Made by a program: the position numbers and the translations under genes. Of a DNA stretch of 33,721 nt, positions 16,515 through 25,661 are shown piece by piece. This stretch comes from Photobacterium sp. JCM 19050 (lineage in GTDB: Bacteria > Pseudomonadota > Gammaproteobacteria > Enterobacterales > Vibrionaceae), in contig BAXG01000025.1 of assembly GCA_001310455.1 (NCBI GenBank), forward strand, positions 46,676 to 80,396, in the 5' to 3' direction. The notes beneath the pieces were generated by a model, which was given only the letters and a program-made list of their open reading frames with translations, was not told the DNA's origin and searched no databases. Within the stretch, counting starts at the first letter, position 1; every line of letters starts with the position of its first letter.

Positions 16515-18458
16515 ATGAGTAGCGGGGAAAAACAACTGGATGTGATTTGTATGGGCCGTGTAGCCGTTGACCTGTATGGCCAGCAGATTGGTGCCCGTCT
16601 GGAAGACATGGGATCTTTCAATAAATATCTCGGTGGATCGTCAGGTAACGTGGCTTATGGTACCGCCCGTCAGGGATTGAAATCCGGTATGCTCGCCCGC
16701 GTTGGCGATGAGCATATGGGACGCTTCCTGCGCGAGGAGCTGAACCGCCTCGGGGTGGACACCCAATACCTGATTACGGATAAAGAGAGGCTGACCGCCC
16801 TGGTTATTCTGGGTATCAAAGATGAAGATACCTTCCCGCTGATTTTCTACCGTGACAACTGTGCTGACATGGCAATTACGCCGGATGACGTGAAAGAGGA
16901 ATACATTGCTTCTGCACGTTGCCTGGCTATCACCGGGACACACCTTTCCAACCCGCAAACCCGCGAAGCGGTGCTGACGGCGCTGAGATATGCCCGCAAG
17001 CATGGCGTGCGCACGGCGCTGGATGTGGACTACCGGCCGGTTCTTTGGGGGTTAACCTCACTCGGCGACGGTGAAACGCGCTATATCGAATCCCAACAGG
17101 TGACGGCGCAACTGAAAGAAGTGCTGGGTCTGTTCGACCTGATTGTGGGTACTGAAGAAGAATTCCATATTGCCGGTGGCAGCACCGATACTCTGGAAGC
17201 CCTGAGCGCTGTGCGTGAAGTGACGAACGCTGAACTGGTGTGCAAGCGAGGTCCGCTGGGTTGCAGTGTGTTTAGCAACGAAATACCGGATGACCTCGAC
17301 AAAGGCGTCACCGTACAAGGCGTCAGAGTGGATGTGCTCAACGTACTAGGAGCAGGTGATGCCTTTATGTCTGGCCTGCTGCGTGGCTACCTGAATAATG
17401 AGCCTTGGGAGCAAAGCTGCGCCTATGCCAACGCCTGCGGTGCGCTGGTGGTGTCGCGTCACGGCTGTGCTCCGGCAATGCCTTCAAAAGAAGAGTTGGA
17501 TGATTACCTGACCCGCGCTGAAAGTGTGCCTCGCCCGGACAAGGATGAGCACCTGAACCATCTGCACCGGGTTACCACTCGCGACCACAGCTGGAATGAG
17601 CTTTGTATCCTGGCATTTGACCACCGCGGTCAGTTTGTCGATATGGCGAAAGAAGCCGGAGCGGATTTGTCTGTTGTCCCTTACATGAAAAAAATATTCT
17701 GGCAGGCAGCTCAGGAAGTGGTAGCGGAAACCGGCCTGGAAGGACAGGCGGGTATCCTGTGTGACGGTACGTTTGGACAGGCCGTGCTTAATGATATTAC
17801 CGGCAAAGGGCAGGAAACTGACCAGCGTTGGTGGATTGGCCGCCCGATTGAACTGCCGGGTTCACGCCCGCTTCGTTTGGAGCATGGCAATATCGGCAGC
17901 CAGTTGATCGACTGGCCTCTTGAACACATCGTGAAATGCCTGGTGTTCTACCATCCCGATGATGAGCGTGGTCTTCAGGCTGATCAGGAAGCGTTGATTC
18001 GTGAAGTCTATGAGGCGAGCTGCAAATCCGGACATGAACTGTTGCTGGAAATTATTCTGCCGTCAGACAAACCGCGCCCTAACGGAGCGGAAGGCGACGA
18101 CCTTTACCTGCGTGCGCTGACCCGAATTTACAACCTGGGTATCAAGCCGGACTGGTGGAAACTTCCGCCACTTACCGCTGACGGTTGGAATAAGGTGTCT
18201 TCCCTGATTGATGCGCGGGACGCCCATTGTCACGGCATTGTGATGCTCGGCCTGGATGCCCCGGCAGAAGTGCTGGAAGCCGGGTTCCGACAGGCAGCAG
18301 CCAGTGAAAAAGTGAAAGGCTTCGCCGTAGGCCGCACTATTTTCGGTGAGCCGTCACGTCGCTGGCTCCGCGGGGAACTCGATGACAGTGCGCTGGTATC
18401 TGAAATCAAAAACAACTATTTAAGCCTGATTCAGATGTGGCAACGCCGCAAAGGATAA
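16515..18458 (+). CDS. iolC: IolC-DUF2090 fusion: 5-dehydro-2-deoxygluconokinase plus aldolase-like domain
   Basis: The ATG at 16515 follows AGGAGAG, giving 647 residues. Residues about 1-320 are a PfkB-family kinase: LGGSSGNVAYGTARQG near 39-54 for substrate and GAGDAF at 279-284 with catalytic D282. It phosphorylates 5-dehydro-2-deoxy-D-gluconate. Residues about 330-640 are DUF2090, with FDHRGQF, LEHGNIGSQLIDWPLEH, PDWWKLPP and KGFAVGRT. Because no separate iolJ is present, this domain is the probable aldolase that splits the kinase product into DHAP and malonic semialdehyde (inference from family context). A second, divergent copy of the DUF2090 part starts this window. mmsA, which uses the malonic semialdehyde, lies 228 bases downstream. 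Confidence 0.93.
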   Translation: MSSGEKQLDVICMGRVAVDLYGQQIGARLEDMGSFNKYLGGSSGNVAYGTARQGLKSGMLARVGDEHMGRFLREELNRLGVDTQYLITDKERLTALVILGIKDEDTFPLIFYRDNCADMAITPDDVKEEYIASARCLAITGTHLSNPQTREAVLTALRYARKHGVRTALDVDYRPVLWGLTSLGDGETRYIESQQVTAQLKEVLGLFDLIVGTEEEFHIAGGSTDTLEALSAVREVTNAELVCKRGPLGCSVFSNEIPDDLDKGVTVQGVRVDVLNVLGAGDAFMSGLLRGYLNNEPWEQSCAYANACGALVVSRHGCAPAMPSKEELDDYLTRAESVPRPDKDEHLNHLHRVTTRDHSWNELCILAFDHRGQFVDMAKEAGADLSVVPYMKKIFWQAAQEVVAETGLEGQAGILCDGTFGQAVLNDITGKGQETDQRWWIGRPIELPGSRPLRLEHGNIGSQLIDWPLEHIVKCLVFYHPDDERGLQADQEALIREVYEASCKSGHELLLEIILPSDKPRPNGAEGDDLYLRALTRIYNLGIKPDWWKLPPLTADGWNKVSSLIDARDAHCHGIVMLGLDAPAEVLEAGFRQAAASEKVKGFAVGRTIFGEPSRRWLRGELDDSALVSEIKNNYLSLIQMWQRRKG

Positions 18459-18686
18459 AACGCCCCTGACAATACAAAGCCGGCTGAAACCACTGCCGGT
18501 GAAAATGGCCTGAACAGGCAAAGGGTACTGAATAACACCGGAAAGCGAGGAAGCCCAAGTCCTGAACGTGTTTGTCTTTTAACGGTAAAACAGAGAACAC
18601 GTTCCCTTATCCGGAAAGTATAAAACTGAAACAAAAGTCCCGGCCTTTTCCCTACAACTACCGGGTACTAACAACAAGGAATCAAC
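18459..18686 (+). other. Structured iolC-mmsA intergenic region
   Basis: No gene is seen in these 228 bases. They contain several inverted repeats: CCGGC/GCCGG (about 18480-18499), GCCTG/CAGGC (18508-18519), and a perfect 9-base GAACGTGTT/AACACGTTC (18564-18572 with 18596-18604). None is followed by a T run. This could be an mRNA-processing or stabilising leader, or an operator region in front of mmsA. Confidence 0.4.
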
Positions 18687-20195
18687 ATGGATACGGTAAA
18701 TAACTTTATCAATGGTCAGGTAACGGAAAGCAACAGCGGCCGCTTTGGCGCGATCTTTAACCCCGCGACAGGGGAGCAGACCCGTCAAGTAGCCATGAGC
18801 ACAGTCGCTGAAGTTGAATCCGCGATCGAAGCGGCACAGGCAGCCTTCCGCCCCTGGCGTAAAACCCCGCCGCTGCGCCGTGCCCGCGTCATGTTCAAGT
18901 TCAAGGCGTTGTTGGAAGCCAACATGGACCGCCTGGCTCGTCTTATTTCCAATGAGCACGGCAAAGTGTATTCCGATGCGGTGGGTGAAGTAACCCGTGG
19001 CCTGGAAGTGGTGGAGTTTGCCTGCGGTATCCCACACCTGCAAAAAGGCGAAGCTTCTGCCAATGTTGGCAGCGGCGTAGACAGCCACTCCCTGATGCAG
19101 CCGTTGGGGGTATGTGCCGGTATTACTCCGTTTAACTTCCCTGCCATGGTTCCAATGTGGATGTTCCCGATTGCCATTGCGACCGGTAACACCTTTGTTC
19201 TCAAGCCGTCTGAAAAGGATCCTTCCGTTCCATTGCTGCTGGCGGAACTTCTGAAAGAAGCCGGCTTGCCGGATGGTGTTTTCAACGTCGTGAACGGTGA
19301 CAAAGAAGCGGTAGATGTGCTGCTGACTGACCCTCGTGTCCAGGCTGTCAGCTTTGTGGGTTCAACCCCGATTGCTGAATATATCTATTCCACTGCCTCT
19401 GCCCACGGCAAACGTTGCCAGGCTCTGGGCGGTGCGAAAAACCACGCTGTGCTGATGCCGGATGCGGATATGAACCTGGCAACGGGCGCCATCATGGGGG
19501 CTGGTTTCGGTGCGGCGGGTGAACGTTGCATGGCGCTGTCTGTTGTCGTTGCTGTCGGTGATGAAACGGCAGATGAGCTGGTCAGCCGTCTGAAAGGCAA
19601 GATCGCAGAAATGCGTGTTGGCCCGGGTATTGTCGATGGTCAGGAAAACGACATGGGACCGGTGATTTCCGCCCAACACCGCGACAAGATTATCGGTTAC
19701 ATCAATCAGGGTGTTGAAGCCGGTGCAGAACTGGCTGTGGATGGCCGCAATATCTCTGTAGCGGGCCATGAAAACGGCTACTTTGTCGGCCCGACACTGT
19801 TCGACCATGTCCAACCGGATATGACTATTTATCAAGAAGAAATATTCGGGCCTGTGCTGTCAATTGTACGTGTACCGGATTACGAAACGGCACTGGAACT
19901 GATTAACCGCCACGAATACGGTAACGGTACCGCAATCTTTACCCGTGACGGCGAAACTGCCCGTGAATTTGAAGATGAAGTTCTGGCGGGTATGGTCGGC
20001 ATTAACGTGCCAATCCCTGTACCTATGGCGTTCCACAGCTTTGGTGGCTGGAAGCGCTCTATCTTTGGTCCGCTGAATGTTCACGGTAAAGATGGCGTGC
20101 GTTTCTACACCCGCATGAAGACCGTTACCAGCCGTTGGCCTGCGAGTGTGCGCCTGGAGCAGCACAAGAGCGACTTCGTTATGCCGACGATGTAA
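18687..20195 (+). CDS. mmsA: CoA-acylating methylmalonate/malonate-semialdehyde dehydrogenase
   Basis: 502 residues, the usual length for MmsA/IolA. Motifs are GVCAGITPFNFPAMVPMWMF (141-160), the NAD site VSFVGSTPIAEYIY, LGGAKNH in place of the glutamate found in ordinary aldehyde dehydrogenases (a mark of this CoA-dependent family), and catalytic C281 in GAAGERCMALS. It converts malonic semialdehyde and CoA to acetyl-CoA and carbon dioxide with NAD, the last inositol step, and may also serve valine breakdown. AAGGA precedes the ATG. It ends in a strong terminator. No frameshift. Confidence 0.95.
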   Translation: MDTVNNFINGQVTESNSGRFGAIFNPATGEQTRQVAMSTVAEVESAIEAAQAAFRPWRKTPPLRRARVMFKFKALLEANMDRLARLISNEHGKVYSDAVGEVTRGLEVVEFACGIPHLQKGEASANVGSGVDSHSLMQPLGVCAGITPFNFPAMVPMWMFPIAIATGNTFVLKPSEKDPSVPLLLAELLKEAGLPDGVFNVVNGDKEAVDVLLTDPRVQAVSFVGSTPIAEYIYSTASAHGKRCQALGGAKNHAVLMPDADMNLATGAIMGAGFGAAGERCMALSVVVAVGDETADELVSRLKGKIAEMRVGPGIVDGQENDMGPVISAQHRDKIIGYINQGVEAGAELAVDGRNISVAGHENGYFVGPTLFDHVQPDMTIYQEEIFGPVLSIVRVPDYETALELINRHEYGNGTAIFTRDGETAREFEDEVLAGMVGINVPIPVPMAFHSFGGWKRSIFGPLNVHGKDGVRFYTRMKTVTSRWPASVRLEQHKSDFVMPTM

Positions 20196-20238
20196 GCGAT
20201 ATCTCCGAAACATTACAAACTTTTCCAACGTTGATTTT

Positions 20239-20263
20239 GCGGACCTTCTGGTCCGCTTTTTTT
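20239..20263 (+). terminator. Rho-independent terminator after mmsA
   Basis: GCGGACC and GGTCCGC pair (7 base pairs, four-base loop TTCT) and are followed by seven T. Confidence 0.93.
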
Positions 20264-20367
20264 CGCCCACAGTAAAGCAATCAAGTTAAAATCAGTTTCG
20301 GTATTAGCAGGATGGGCAAAGGCCGACCTGTTCATTGATGTAATTAAATTCCAACCAGAGCTTTCCA

Positions 20368-20922
20368 ATGATGCCTGACTATCAACAGCAACTGACTCAA
20401 ATGATCCGGAAAGACTCGTTGCGCTGCCGGGCGCTGGCGTGTGTGCGTGAGCTTAACCTGCCGGATTGCTGGGTTGGAGCGGGCTTTGTGCGAAATATGG
20501 TGTGGGATAACCTCCATGGGTTTAAAACGCCAACACCGCTGAATGATGTGGATGTGGTGTATTTCGACCCGGATAGCATATGCGGTGAAAAGGATTATGA
20601 ATCCCTCCTGCATACCATGATGCCAGAGCTCAATTGGCAGGTTAAAAACCAGGCGTTTATGCATACCAGGAATAATGACCGGCCTTACACTGACACCTTG
20701 GATGCCATTTCATTCTGGGTGGAGAAAGAAACGTGTGTGGCGGTTCGTCTGACAGATTCCGGCTGCTATGAATTTGCGGCCTGTTATGGTTTTGATTCCC
20801 TTTTCAACGGTCTGTTGACGCCAAACTCAAGACGTCCGCTCGACTTATTCAACCAACGGGTGGCGTCGAAAGGTTGGTTGGCGGTATGGCCGGAATTACG
20901 AATTTCCGGCGGAGCTCGGTGA
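20368..20922 (+). CDS. NTP_transf_6-type nucleotidyltransferase family protein
   Basis: 184 residues. WVGAGFVRNMVWDNLHG followed by PLNDVDVVYFD gives the G-x-x-x-N and D-x-D pattern of the minimal nucleotidyltransferase family formerly called DUF925 (pfam NTP_transf_6). The C-terminal RPLDLFNQRVASKGWLAVWP is also typical. The biological substrate of this family is not known to me. Two adjacent ATG codons (20368, 20371) are possible starts and neither has a strong ribosome site. It is a single gene after the mmsA terminator with no visible link to its neighbours. Confidence 0.85.
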   Translation: MMPDYQQQLTQMIRKDSLRCRALACVRELNLPDCWVGAGFVRNMVWDNLHGFKTPTPLNDVDVVYFDPDSICGEKDYESLLHTMMPELNWQVKNQAFMHTRNNDRPYTDTLDAISFWVEKETCVAVRLTDSGCYEFAACYGFDSLFNGLLTPNSRRPLDLFNQRVASKGWLAVWPELRISGGAR

Positions 20923-21177
20923 TGACGTAAATCAGACATTACGTCGCAGTTGTACACAACAAAAGTGAGTGGCCATTTCGCCTGAGCCTCACAGTTTGTG
21001 GCGGTGGAAACAAAGCCGTATTGAGTCAAATTGTACAAATATGTTTACATTTGTGTTTACCTATCCGGTTAATTGTTTCCGAATCTCATTTTTAAATCAG
21101 GTTCAGAAAACTAACCGCTGAACCGGACGTCATCTTGTTCTAGCGTTGATCTTATGGGCTCCTGCGAGGACATAAGA
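20923..21177 (+). promoter_or_regulatory. Intergenic region upstream of the GCS2-type gene
   Basis: 255 bases, AT-rich around 21020-21100, presumably containing the promoter of the next gene. I see no hairpin terminator for the nucleotidyltransferase and no clear operator. Confidence 0.35.
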
Positions 21178-22646
21178 ATGGGACAAGACATCAATAAAAC
21201 CTCGTTTACTGCCACGGACCACAGTCGGTTCGCTCGGCAGCTCAAAACTGAACTGGATCAGCTTGAAGCTATGTTGAACACACCGGGGTGGGGAGTAGGT
21301 ACTTGCACGCTGGGTGCGGAGTTGGAACTTTACCTAACCGACCGACACCACCGACCGGCACATTGCAACCTCGCCCTCCTCGATAAAGTTGCTGATTCCT
21401 CTCTTACCGCCGAAATCAATCAATTCAACCTCGAATACAACTGCCCTTATACCGAATTTTCCGGATCGCCATTCAGCTGGCTGAAGGAGAAAATGGATAC
21501 CCAGCTCAAATCACTGGAAAAGCATGCAGATGACATGGCGGTGCAGGTCACGCCGATCGGGATCCTGCCGACGTTGACCAAAGAAGATTTTGGGCTTGGC
21601 TCCATGACGGATTCCCCCCGTTACCATGCGTTGACGAAAGTGCTTTCTGAAAGCCGGGGCGGGCCTTTCCATATCAGGATCCATGGCGCAGACAGCCTTG
21701 AGACCGATGCAGACGATGTGACTCTGGAAGGTGCAAACACCTCTTTGCAAATCCATTTCAGGGTTAAACCGGATGAATTTGCCCAGTGGTACAATGGTAT
21801 CCAATTGGCAACGATTTTCACCCTGGCGGTCGGTGCAAATTCGCCGACATTCCTGGGACAACGCCTGTGGCATGAAACCCGGATCCCGCTGTTTAAGCAG
21901 TCCATAGACAGCCGGAGCCTGTGTGGTCTTAACTGGCATATTCCCTGCCGGGTTTCTTATGGGAAAGGTTATGTACGAAAAAGTGCGCTGGAGCTTTTCC
22001 GCCAGGGTGTTAGTCTTCAGCCAGTACTCTTGCCGGAGGTGTTCAACAGCCGTAAACACCCGGAAGGTGCCCCACCGCTTTCGGCCCTGCGCCTTCACCA
22101 AAGTACAATCTGGAGCTGGAACCGGGCAGTTTATGATGATGCAGACAACGGTCATTTGCGCATAGAGCTGCGCGCCTTGCCTGCCGGGCCGACAACCCTG
22201 GATATGATGGCCAACGCAGCGCTTTGTATTGGGCTCGCGAAGGCATTGCAGAAAGACCTCGACCGGCTGATGGATCTGTTGCCCTTTGAATTCGCCGAAT
22301 ACGATTTCTACCGGGCTGCCCAGCACGGGATTGATGCAAAAGTGCTCTGGGAGTGCAATGACGGCAAGCTGAAAGAGTTCCTGCTGACAGATATCCTTGC
22401 CGGTTTACTGCCATCAGTTGTTGATGCGCTGGTGGAATTAGGGATAGACAGCCAGGAAGCGCAGTCGCTTGTTTCCGTTATTGAGCGGCGGATTGCCCAG
22501 CGTCAGAGTGGCGCGAGCTGGCAGTTGGCGACCCTTGAAAGCTGGAACGGAAACACAACCGCGCAGAGGCTCTCGCAAAGATGTTTGCGATGTATCAAAA
22601 GCAATTCAAGACCGGAGAAGCGGTTTCGCAGTGGCCGGTTTTATGA
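21178..22646 (+). CDS. Glutamate-cysteine ligase family 2 (GCS2)-type carboxylate-amine ligase (one frameshift near the end)
   Basis: The ATG at 21178 is preferred over one at 21154 because GAGGA lies seven bases upstream. The protein has TLGAELELYL near its start, EINQFNLEYN, NTSLQIHFRV and HLRIELRALPAGPT, matching the GCS2 ligases that join an amino group to a carboxylate with ATP. Near 22550, GGAAAC needs one more A; the corrected C-terminus reads K-H-N-R-A-E-A-L-A-K-M-F-A-M-Y and ends at a TGA at 22644-22646, giving about 489 residues. It was probably close to the AstE/AspA-family gene downstream; ligase and deacylase pairs occur in marine proteobacteria, but the product is unknown. It is not the classical GshA. 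Confidence 0.8.
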
Positions 22647-22809
22647 TACCAATCAGACTAATTCCTTGTTCTTTCTGACTGGTCGAAATCATCCATTTCA
22701 GCGTTGCTCGTTTTGATGTTAGCCCCACTAGCATCTGCAACTCGCGCCTTGAACTGAATGATTTCTCCTGCGTCATCTCAGACCAAAGAATGAATCCAAT
22801 TGGTATGAT
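22643..22809. mobile_element. MITE-like element with 5-base target duplication
   Basis: The element at 22648-22804 (157 bases) begins ACCAAT and ends ATTGGT, with imperfect inverted repeats continuing inward (for example GAAATCATCCATTTCAG against GAAATCATTCAGTTCA read from the other end). It has no coding capacity. Both ends are flanked by ATGAT (22643-22647 and 22805-22809), a likely 5-base target duplication that overlaps the corrected stop codon of the GCS2 gene. Removing element and one repeat leaves about 33 bases between the GCS2 and AstE-like genes. Confidence 0.65.
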
Positions 22810-22841
22810 GGCCTCGGGGATAACTTAGCGAAATTGAAGGG

Positions 22842-23869
22842 ATGAAATTGAACGGACTGAGTGTGCTGCATGATATTTCCTGGCCGGATACGGAAGCGTT
22901 GGAACATGGGTTGTTGGCGTGGCTTGAATCGTTGCCGGGGCCTAGTTGGCTGACACTGACGGGGCGGGAACCAACCCGCCATCGGGTCGTGGTGACGCTT
23001 CTGCACGGCAATGAGCCATCCGGTCTCAATGCCATATGGCACTTGGCAGGCAATAAGCCGGATTGTGCGGTGACAACTCACTTCTGTATCGCCAATGTTG
23101 ATGCGGCGCGAAACGGACAGTTTTTTCCACCCGCCATTTTGAAGACAAACCGGATCTGAACCGTTGCTTTGGCCGAACCGGCGACGATGAAAGTTATCAG
23201 CTGGCGAATGAGATTCTTGCCCGTATACAGACGTTGCAGCCGGAAGCGGTAGTGGATATCCACAACACGTCCGGCAGCAGCCCGAGCTTTTCCGTTGCCA
23301 TCAATGACGACGAAATGCATCAGGCCGTCGCCGGTTTATTCACTGAGAGAATGCTGTGTACCAGTGTCCGGCTGGGGGCGTTAATGGAGCAAAGTTCGCC
23401 GTCATGCCCGATTGTGACCATAGAATGTGGTGGAGTGATGGATGAAAGTGCAGTGGAAGTGGCGAAGAACGGGTTGCACCATTTCCTTACCACCGATAAC
23501 CCTCTCGTTCCCGGACAGGCAGCGTGGCCGCTGGATATGCTTTACCACCCGGTGCGGGTAAGGCTCAATCCGGGCAGCCAGATTTGCTACCACGACCGCC
23601 GGGTGGATGATGCTGACCTCACACTGCCGCCGGATATTGAACGTCACAACTTCGGCTGGATGGCAGCCGGCAGCCAGATAGGCTGGTTGGGGCCAAGGGG
23701 ACTGGATACCTTCGCTGTAACGGACGGAGAAGGCGGGCACCCGGTAGACAGCCTGTTTTACGAAGAATCCGGTGAGTTACGCCTCAAGGCAGCAAGCAAG
23801 CTGTTTATGATTACCTCAAGGCCGGATATCGCCTTGTCAGACTGCCTGTTTTATATGGTGGTGGACTGA
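22842..23869 (+). CDS. AstE/AspA-family zinc carboxypeptidase-like deacylase (one frameshift)
   Basis: The N-terminal piece has VVVTLLHGNEPSGLNAIW, the zinc-binding H-x-x-E of the succinylglutamate desuccinylase/aspartoacylase family, and IANVDAARNGQ. The rest, including DLNRCFGRTGDDES, AVVDIHNTSG (third zinc ligand) and IVTIECGG, is in another frame. One T missing from the run of six T at 23121-23126 explains the break; corrected it reads QFFSTRHFEDKPDLNRCFG and gives about 342 residues. The family hydrolyses N-acyl amino acids or related amides. Pairing with the GCS2 ligase suggests action on a ligase product or related conjugate (inference). The start at 22842 has an AAGGG very close to it, so the exact start is uncertain. 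Confidence 0.82.
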
Positions 23870-23884
23870 TACTTCGCAAGAAAA

Positions 23885-23904
23885 AGCCCCGAATTGACGG
23901 GGCT
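23885..23904. terminator. Terminator between the AstE-like and symporter genes
   Basis: AGCCCCG and CGGGGCT pair with a six-base loop. On the minus strand five T follow, so it chiefly serves the symporter gene; on the plus strand the downstream run is weaker (CCCTCTT). Confidence 0.8.
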
Positions 23905-23927
23905 CCCTCTTCCAGCATGAGAAGGTT

Positions 23928-25277
23928 TTACCCTTTGGCAATGTCTGCCAATTCCTCTTCGGCGTCGTGGTCTATCTCAACGCCGCTTATCACACCGGCT
24001 CGCGGATCATTGAACACCGCTTCATCCAGCTTGCCTTCGCTTTTGGCGACAATGCAGCTGACCGCGGCATCACCGGTCACGTTAACCGCTGTCCGCACCA
24101 TATCAAGCAGGCGGTCCACACCGAGGATCAGGCCGATTCCCTCCAGAGGCAACCCGACCTGGGTAAACACCATGGAAAGCATAATCAGGCCAACACCCGG
24201 TACCCCGGCTGTGCCTATTGAGGCGAGAACCGCCATGACAATAACGGTCAGGTAGCCACCAAAGCCCAGGTCAATGCCGTAAATGTTGGCGATAAATACC
24301 GTCGCGACACCCTGCATGATTGCGGTACCGTCCATGTTGATGGTGGCACCAAACGGCACGGTAAATGAAGCAACGGAGTTTTTCACGCCAAGGCGCTCAG
24401 TGACCGTTCTGAGGGTCACCGGAATCGTGGCGTTAGAACTGGCGGTACTGAATGCAAAGACCTGTGGCCCGCGCATTTTCTTCATAAACTTGATCGGGCT
24501 GAGCCCGGAGAAGATTTTCAGCACGGCCTGGATGGTGACGAAAAGGTGCAGGAGCAAAATACCAATAAGCACCAATACATAGCCTATCAACTGCGCAAAC
24601 AGTTCCAGACCAAGGTTTGCCATGGCTTTGGCGATAAGGCAGAACACCGCATAAGGTGCGATTTCCATGATGAGGGTAACCATCTTCATCATGATCTCGT
24701 TCAGCACCTCAACAAGTTCAACCACCTTCTTAGCCGGTCGCCCGACCATCAGGATACAAACCCCCATCAGGATGGCGAAGAAGATGATTTGCAGCATTTC
24801 CCCTTCAGAAAGGGCGTTGACCGGGTTGTTCGGGATGATGTCGATAAGCACCTGTGAGAGTGGTGGCGCTTCGCGGCCTGCGAATACGGTGTCGGTTGCC
24901 ATCGACATACCAGACCCGATACCGGAAATGGAAGCGATAGTGATTGCTACTGCAATGGCAATCGCGGTGGTAAGCAGGTAAAGCACGAAAGATTTACTGC
25001 CAACCCGGCCGAGGGCTTTCAGGTCCCCGATTCCACATACTCCGCATATCAGTGAGAAGAGCACCAAAGGTACCACCATCATCTTCAGTGCATTCACAAA
25101 CATCTTGCCCACAATGTGGAACAAGCCGTTTGTGATGTAGGTGTCTATGAACCCTCCCTGCGGGTTTAAGCTGAGAATGTTGATGAAAAGCCCAAGGACG
25201 ATACCTGCAACCAGGCCAACCAGCACTTTTGCCGTCAGGCTCATTTTTCCCTTGTTGTCATTTGTTTTGTTTTCCAT
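23928..25277 (-). CDS. Dicarboxylate/amino acid:cation symporter (DAACS family)
   Basis: 449 residues with an N-terminal transmembrane segment (KVLVGLVAGIVLGLFINIL) and about eight membrane helices in all. The serine-rich reentrant loop appears as FSTASSNATIPVTL, and the cation and substrate site as FGATINMDGTAIMQGVATVF with the NMDGT motif. The family imports glutamate, aspartate or C4-dicarboxylates with sodium or protons. The substrate cannot be told from sequence by eye. It is a single gene with its own terminator, and a 384-base region separates it from the divergent methyltransferase. Confidence 0.93.
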   Translation of the reverse strand: MENKTNDNKGKMSLTAKVLVGLVAGIVLGLFINILSLNPQGGFIDTYITNGLFHIVGKMFVNALKMMVVPLVLFSLICGVCGIGDLKALGRVGSKSFVLYLLTTAIAIAVAITIASISGIGSGMSMATDTVFAGREAPPLSQVLIDIIPNNPVNALSEGEMLQIIFFAILMGVCILMVGRPAKKVVELVEVLNEIMMKMVTLIMEIAPYAVFCLIAKAMANLGLELFAQLIGYVLVLIGILLLHLFVTIQAVLKIFSGLSPIKFMKKMRGPQVFAFSTASSNATIPVTLRTVTERLGVKNSVASFTVPFGATINMDGTAIMQGVATVFIANIYGIDLGFGGYLTVIVMAVLASIGTAGVPGVGLIMLSMVFTQVGLPLEGIGLILGVDRLLDMVRTAVNVTGDAAVSCIVAKSEGKLDEAVFNDPRAGVISGVEIDHDAEEELADIAKG

Positions 25278-25661
25278 GAAGCCTCCATGAATGGGGTCTA
25301 TGAATAGCGTCTGGCCAGGTGCAAACCCGGATGTACCATGCTTAACCTGAAATAGGAGAAGTAGCTGGAAACACTCAAGAGGTGGGAAACATCAAAATGT
25401 TGAGGTGACCCTGCGTATCAACTGTGTGGTAACTCCTTGGAATTACAGTTTTAGCCAGACGTAATTAACATATATCCCGATTCAGGAAGGGAAATTGTCC
25501 CGAATATGAGGCAGGGGGAAAGCCATGTTATTTTTAGGGTTTTACGATTGGTTACATTGTTGAAGCGTTTTAAACGCAAAACCGGGTGTTACTTGCTGAA
25601 TCAAAAGCGTAGTTTAGCCGACAACTCTGCTTACCTCTCTTTTTCACACAGCGAATTTCCC
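25278..25661. promoter_or_regulatory. Divergent intergenic region, symporter to methyltransferase
   Basis: 384 bases that should hold promoters for both flanking genes. An open frame extends upstream of the methyltransferase start to 25506, but its codons (for example LKRFKRKTGCYLLNQKR) do not resemble the family. I see no further gene or repeat. Confidence 0.35.

Noticed and set aside
25506..25661. An N-terminal extension of the methyltransferase from the ATG at 25506
   Set aside because: The extra residues are basic and unlike the family, and the ATG at 25662 matches the normal family start.
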